Shown piece by piece: positions 14,886 through 17,961 of a stretch of DNA of 17,961 bases. The notes under the pieces were generated by a model. The model saw only the letters and a program-made list of their open reading frames with translations, was not told where the DNA came from and did no database searches. The position numbers and the translations under genes are program-made. Within the stretch, counting starts at the first letter, position 1. Each line of letters starts with the position of its first letter. The stretch spans positions 13,038 to 30,998 of the forward strand of contig JAGTWP010000009.1 in NCBI GenBank assembly GCA_018260755.1, read 5' to 3'. This DNA comes from Candidatus Altarchaeum sp. GTDB taxonomy: Archaea; Altiarchaeota; Altiarchaeia; Altiarchaeales; Altiarchaeaceae.

Positions 14886-15308
14886 GGAAGTTTATCGGGT
14901 TTTTCAAGAGTGTATTCTATTGCTAATGTGCTTGTCATTGCCCATGAGAGAGGATTTTTCAACATTAACAGAACTTACGCAAACCAAAAGTAAACCCTTG
15001 AATTACTGAAGCCTTTTTACGATGCAAATGCGTAAGTCCTATTTCTTTAACATTAAGACCTTCCCGTCATAAAAACCAACTATGCTCCAGTTAAGCACAT
15101 TAGACATAAATAATCCGCAAAGCAGTCCGTCGCTGTCCGGGCTCAAAATACATTTTTGATTTTCTTCTAAAATCCAGGGATATTTTTTTATAAGGTTGTC
15201 ATAATTAAGCCGTTCATGGTCATCTGCTAACATATCATCTGTCATTTTTTGATATTTTTCATTTTTTATTCTCTTTCTTTTAATTCTTCCTAAGTAATTA
15301 ATATTCAT
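14882..15308 (-). pseudogene. Small D-S-D-G-motif gene apparently split by a MITE-like element
   Basis: Going down the minus strand, an open frame from the ATG at 15308 encodes 89 residues and stops at 15039 right at the edge of the 69-bp element. It contains LSPDSDGLLCGLFMSN (55-70) and WSIVGFYDGKVLMLKK. Past the element the frame resumes at 14968 as LMLKNPLSWAMTSTLAIEYT... and stops at 14882. LMLKK and LMLKN come from an imperfect repeat of the target (aacattaa at 14961-14968 and 15049-15056). Removing one repeat plus the element, 88 bp, restores one continuous frame of 112 residues. The D-x-D-G followed by G-F-Y-D-G-K recalls phage-type or DHH-like metal-binding proteins, but I cannot name the family. 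An upstream in-frame start at 15368 would overlap the divergent MBL gene and is not preferred. Confidence 0.5.
14971..15039. mobile_element. 69-bp MITE-like element, relative of the insertion sequence at the right edge
   Basis: Imperfect 11-bp terminal inverted repeats, gaacttacgca (14971-14981) and the reverse complement of ggacttacgca (15029-15039), enclose 47 bp. The left end carries acttacgcaa, 10 bases, then aacccttg. The same two motifs at the same spacing occur at 17867-17894. Read on the minus strand, the left end still shows the last codons of a transposase-like tail (NSRVYFWFA, stop), aligned with NPRVRVCLA in the insertion sequence at the right edge. This fits an internally deleted derivative. 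Confidence 0.7.
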
Positions 15309-15341
15309 TGATTTTAAATGTGATTTATCAAAGATATACAA

Positions 15342-16178
15342 ATGGAAGTTCATAAAAATTTTATTCAAATTTTAGGAACATCAGGCGGAAGATTTGTAAT
15401 GGCATCTCAATTGCGAAGTTCAGCGGGAACATTCATACACCTTAATGAAAAAAACATAATGCTTGATCCCGGTCCCGGAACGCTTGTTCAATGCTGTAAG
15501 GCAAATCCCCCTCTTGATTTAAGCAAAATAGATGCAATTATTTTATCTCACAGTCACATTGACCATTCAAATGACCTTAATGTTATAATTGATGTGATTA
15601 CAACAGGCGGATGGAGTAAAAGAAAACCCCTGCTGTTTGCACCGAAAGAAAGTATTGATGGAGAAGATAAGGTGCTGTTTAACTATTTGCGAAATTTTGT
15701 TAATATTGAGGTACTAAAGCCATCAACCAATTATGCAATCGGAAATTTAAAATTTAGAACTTCAATTGCACATAAACATAGTGTTGAGACATACGGAATA
15801 ATATTTGATTTTAATGTTAAAATTTCATTTATGGTTGATACGAAATTTTTTCCGGAATTGATAAAAAGTTATGCCGGTTCGGAAATTTTGATAATGAATT
15901 TGGTTATGTATAAGGGTAAGGAAAATATATTGCATTTATCCGTTGATGATGCTGTAAAAATTTTGGAAGAAATAAAACCGAAAAAATGTATTCTTACTCA
16001 TTTCGGAAGAACTATGCTTAAAGCAGATCCAAACAAAGTGGCGGAAAAATTGAGCGAGGAAACAAATATAGATGTTATCGCTGCCGAAGACGGAATGATT
16101 TTAAATTTAGCTCAATTTTATGATGAGAACAAAGATAAGCAGATGAAATTGTTAAATTTTAAACATTTAATAAAGTAA
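15342..16178 (+). CDS. MBL-fold metallo-hydrolase, RNase Z-like
   Basis: A 278-residue metallo-beta-lactamase-fold hydrolase. The metal site is SHSHIDHSND (H70-x-H72-x-D74-H75), with further ligands likely at H144 or H146 (AHKHS), D166 (MVDT) and H220 (LTHFG). The N-terminal LGTSGGRF and DPGPGTLVQCC segments and the ILHLS segment around H198 are like those of RNase Z and related phosphodiesterases. The flexible tRNA-binding arm of RNase Z is not obvious, so it is more likely a paralogue of unknown substrate than the tRNA 3' processing enzyme. It is soluble, with no signal peptide. The start at 15342 lies in a short divergent region shared with the broken D-S-D-G gene. No operon partner downstream within 99 bp. 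Confidence 0.85.
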   Translation: MEVHKNFIQILGTSGGRFVMASQLRSSAGTFIHLNEKNIMLDPGPGTLVQCCKANPPLDLSKIDAIILSHSHIDHSNDLNVIIDVITTGGWSKRKPLLFAPKESIDGEDKVLFNYLRNFVNIEVLKPSTNYAIGNLKFRTSIAHKHSVETYGIIFDFNVKISFMVDTKFFPELIKSYAGSEILIMNLVMYKGKENILHLSVDDAVKILEEIKPKKCILTHFGRTMLKADPNKVAEKLSEETNIDVIAAEDGMILNLAQFYDENKDKQMKLLNFKHLIK

Positions 16179-16198
16179 GAAATTTATAACTTTTAGAA

Positions 16199-16230
16199 TT
16201 TCTAAATTTATTTGTTTCTAAATTTATTTG
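16199..16230. repeat. Two perfect 16-bp tandem repeats
   Basis: The unit tttctaaatttatttg occurs twice without mismatch, 21 bp after the MBL gene and upstream of the nucleotidyltransferase gene. Same unit length as the array at 2977, but a different sequence. Confidence 0.9.
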
Positions 16231-16277
16231 TATTTTATTCTTATTTATTATACTTACTAAGTTATACTTACATTAAT

Positions 16278-16781
16278 ATGTACTATTTTGAAGTTCTGGA
16301 AGCATTGTATAAAAGTAAAGTTAAATATCTCATTGTTGGCGGACTCGCTGTCAATCTATATGGCGTGCCGCGACTGTCACAGGATATTGATATTATAATT
16401 TCTACGGATAAAGAGAATGTTTTTAATATAATTTCTTTGTTAGAAAAGATGGATTATGTCCCTCGATTGCCTGTGGATCCTAAAGATATATCCGAACCTG
16501 ATAAAGTAAAATACTGGATTGAACACAAAAATCTCAAGGCGTTCAGTTTTTATCATAAAAAAGACAACTATAAAGTAATTGACCTTTTGTTATTTCACAA
16601 CCTAAATTTTGAAAAATCGTTTGAAAATAAAACAGTAAAAAAAGTGAAATATATAGAAATTTATTTAATATCGATAGATGACCTTATAAAAATGAAGGAG
16701 TTTAGCGGAAGAACGCAAGACTTAAGCGACATAGAAATGCTAAAAAAAGTAAAAAATATAAGAGATATGGGAGATATATAA
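16278..16781 (+). CDS. MNT/AbiEii-type nucleotidyltransferase
   Basis: A 167-residue minimal nucleotidyltransferase. The pol-beta-type signature is V-G-G-L-A-V-N-L-Y-G-V-P-R-L-S-Q-D-I-D-I (20-39), with the G-G motif at 21-22 and the two metal-binding aspartates D36 and D38. The third acidic residue is probably in KVIDLLLF about 75 residues later. The C-terminal part has the family-typical ISIDDLIKMKEFSGRTQDLSDIEML. The frame is open upstream to 16212, but that part (FLNLFVFYSYLLYLLS...) is hydrophobic AT-rich read-through. The ATG at 16278 gives the expected start. Proteins of this kind are often toxins or antitoxins that modify tRNA or partner proteins. A 59-residue gene follows 79 bp later and is the likely partner. 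Confidence 0.82.
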   Translation: MYYFEVLEALYKSKVKYLIVGGLAVNLYGVPRLSQDIDIIISTDKENVFNIISLLEKMDYVPRLPVDPKDISEPDKVKYWIEHKNLKAFSFYHKKDNYKVIDLLLFHNLNFEKSFENKTVKKVKYIEIYLISIDDLIKMKEFSGRTQDLSDIEMLKKVKNIRDMGDI

Positions 16782-16852
16782 AAAATATATGAAATATATG
16801 AAATATAAGAGATATATAAAAAATATAAGAGATATGGGAGATATATAAAAAA
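16751..16852 (+). repeat. 35-bp direct repeat: duplicated 3' end of the nucleotidyltransferase gene
   Basis: Bases 16751-16785 and 16818-16852 are identical. The first copy includes the last nine sense codons and the stop of the nucleotidyltransferase gene; the second lies in the gap before the 59-residue gene. The 32 bp between are a degenerate echo of the same gatatata/aaatata pattern. The duplication separates what was probably a tight two-gene unit. Confidence 0.92.
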
Positions 16853-16860
16853 AATAAAAA

Positions 16861-17040
16861 ATGAAGAAAACAAAAAAAGGATACAGTTATACAATTGAGG
16901 ATGAAAAAATAATCGAATACATGAAATTGTCCACAGAAGATAAATTGAATTGGCTTGAAGAAATAAATGAATTCACGAATATGGTTTTAAATGACAAAGA
17001 GAAAGAAATGAGAGAAAAGTTAAGGAAAGGAGAGATATGA
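16861..17040 (+). CDS. 59-residue partner of the nucleotidyltransferase (antitoxin-like)
   Basis: A 59-residue open frame, MKKTKKGYSYTIEDEKIIEY to EKLRKGEI, with stop TGA at 17038-17040. After a basic, probably disordered start it is acidic-helical: EDEKIIEYMKLSTEDKLNWLEEINEF, then VLNDKEKEMREKLRKG. The pattern I-x-E/Y-x-K-L-S-x-E-x-K-L-x-W-L-E-E-x-N-E-F is one I recall in short proteins encoded beside MNT/AbiEii-type nucleotidyltransferases. I take it as the accessory or antitoxin member of that pair. This is from memory and position, not a database match. No DNA-binding motif is obvious. It ends 15 bp from the convergent TraB-family gene. Confidence 0.7.
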   Translation: MKKTKKGYSYTIEDEKIIEYMKLSTEDKLNWLEEINEFTNMVLNDKEKEMREKLRKGEI

Positions 17041-17055
17041 AAAATTTCTTAAAAT

Positions 17056-17859
17056 TTATCTGAACCTTAATTTTAGAAAAATAAGTGCAACAATCAAAAT
17101 AAAGGCAAACAAAATATTTGTAAAATGCGATAACTGTGAAATTTTTTCAACCTTGTTGATTGTGTTAATATCAACATTTATTACTTTTTCATTTTCAAAC
17201 TTATTTAAAAATTTTTCAATCCCTTCATTATGTCCCGCCCCGACAACGGCAACAATATTCGCATAAGGAAATCTTAACTGCAACGAATACAAATTCATTG
17301 CCATGTAAGCATCTCTTTCTTCAACCAAGCCCTTATAAAACTTCGGAAATTTTTTCATAATGTTTGTTATTTTCTCTAAATTTTTTGGGTCCAGTATGCT
17401 ATTTATTCCGTCTTCAAAATCAATATCTATGTCCTTTGTCATTTTTGGCGAAAGCGTCAGCATCTTGAGCTTTTCATTAAGCGGTAAATTTAATATCCTG
17501 TTCATAGTTACATCTATGTTTCTGTCAATTAAAATAATATTTGCATTTATTTCTTTCGCGCATAAAATTGCTTCTTTCATTTCCGACCCTGGAAAGACAT
17601 TTAATTTTTTTCCGAATTCTCTTTGAAGGTTTGCCAGTAAATACTGAATAAGTCCAGCAGGGGATGAAAATAAATCCCGGACAGAATAATGAGAATATGC
17701 TTCTTCAAAATTTAACTCAAAATTGTTTTCCTTTAAAATTTCATACCTCTTTCTGTCTAATTCAACTGCGACAAAATCCGGCTTAATTGCGAGGATTGTT
17801 TCTCTTACTTCATTTACACTTTTTTGTAATACATGTCCCGTGCCTATTATTTTTATCAT
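17056..17859 (-). CDS. TraB/PrgY-family membrane protein, short form
   Basis: A 267-residue member of the TraB/PrgY (Tiki-like, EreA/ChaN superfamily) group, named for the enterococcal pheromone-shutdown protein. Conserved positions are G-T-G-H-V (6-10), V-A-V-E-L-D-R-K-R (30-38), the L-I-D-R-N segment (110-114), V-E-E-R-D-A-Y-M-A (179-187) and V-G-A-G-H-N-E-G-I (206-214). The E, R and H residues form the putative metal or catalytic site of this superfamily. A single C-terminal membrane helix occupies about 247-263. As I recall, many archaeal members are near 390 residues with several membrane helices, so this is a compact form. Substrate in archaea is unknown. The start codon lies 5 bp from the terminal repeat of an insertion sequence, so that insertion occupies the promoter region. 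Confidence 0.85.
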   Translation of the reverse strand: MIKIIGTGHVLQKSVNEVRETILAIKPDFVAVELDRKRYEILKENNFELNFEEAYSHYSVRDLFSSPAGLIQYLLANLQREFGKKLNVFPGSEMKEAILCAKEINANIILIDRNIDVTMNRILNLPLNEKLKMLTLSPKMTKDIDIDFEDGINSILDPKNLEKITNIMKKFPKFYKGLVEERDAYMAMNLYSLQLRFPYANIVAVVGAGHNEGIEKFLNKFENEKVINVDINTINKVEKISQLSHFTNILFAFILIVALIFLKLRFR

Positions 17860-17864
17860 CTTTA

Positions 17865-17961
17865 AGACTTACGCAAGACAGACACGAACCCTTGGGTTTT
17901 TAAGTTCGTTGAACAGATAATTATGCAAAAGACCTTCTTTGAGTTGGTAAATTGTCTTTTT
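17865..17961. mobile_element. End of an insertion sequence (rest outside the window)
   Basis: The terminal repeat starts agacttacgcaa and contains acttacgcaa-N10-aacccttg (17867-17894), shared with the 69-bp element at 14971. A transposase-like open frame on the minus strand reads into it from the right. The element begins 5 bp upstream of the TraB-family start codon. The family cannot be named from this end alone. Confidence 0.7.
17869..17961 (-). CDS. Transposase, C-terminal 30 residues (partial)
   Basis: On the minus strand the frame is open from the right window edge and stops at TAA (17869-17871), inside the terminal repeat. The visible tail starts KKTIYQLKEGLLHNYLFNEL and ends KNPRVRVCLA. 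A coding region ending within the terminal inverted repeat is common for insertion sequences. The rest of the protein, including any DDE residues, is outside the window, so the assignment depends on the terminal repeat and its match to the MITE-like element. Confidence 0.55.
   Translation of the reverse strand, partial: KKTIYQLKEGLLHNYLFNELKNPRVRVCLA

Noticed and set aside
16212-16277. Upstream extension of the nucleotidyltransferase
   Set aside because: The extra residues are a hydrophobic translation of AT-rich DNA overlapping a 16-bp tandem repeat; the family start fits the ATG at 16278.

Overview
The window looks like chromosomal DNA from an AT-rich, uncultivated archaeon. Archaeal markers are the L7Ae-S28e-L24e ribosomal gene order, a short EF-1beta, full-length pelota and GatD of the archaea-specific GatDE amidotransferase. 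Base composition, leaderless-looking starts with TATA-like boxes, and secreted proteins with MopE-like and DUF11-like repeats would fit an Altiarchaeota-, Methanococcales- or DPANN-like lineage. I cannot decide between these from sequence alone.

Layout. 1-995 (minus): N-terminal part of a secreted repeat adhesin that runs off the left edge. 1202-2027 (minus): translation cluster rpl7ae-rps28e-rpl24e. 2061-2380: an AT-rich array of sixteen 20-bp tandem units lying directly upstream of rpl7ae. 2446-2960 (minus): EF-1beta and an unrecognised 62-residue protein. 3098-5012 (plus): a CitG-like protein followed at once by pelota. 5288-8893 (plus): two large secreted proteins. One ends in a dockerin-like calcium-binding domain; the other starts with a cohesin-like domain and ends in a membrane anchor. 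9160-10866 (plus): adenine deaminase. 10880-13655 (minus): gatD followed by a LeuA/CimA-family acyl transferase.

The right third, 13856-17961, looks accessory. It holds a ribbon-helix-helix protein next to an orphan beta-class DNA methyltransferase. Next come a small gene that appears split by a 69-bp MITE-like element, an MBL-fold hydrolase, a toxin-antitoxin-like pair (MNT-type nucleotidyltransferase plus a 59-residue partner) and a short TraB/PrgY-family protein. At the right edge is the end of an insertion sequence, with the last 30 codons of its transposase. The MITE-like element shares its terminal motif and spacing with that insertion sequence.

Two themes recur. One is the cell surface: glycosylation-rich secreted repeat proteins, with a possible cohesin-dockerin contact. 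The other is short tandem duplication in AT-rich intergenic DNA: units of 20, 16, 16 and 10 bp, a 35-bp direct repeat and an approximately 44-bp degenerate repeat. No tRNA, rRNA or CRISPR array was seen.
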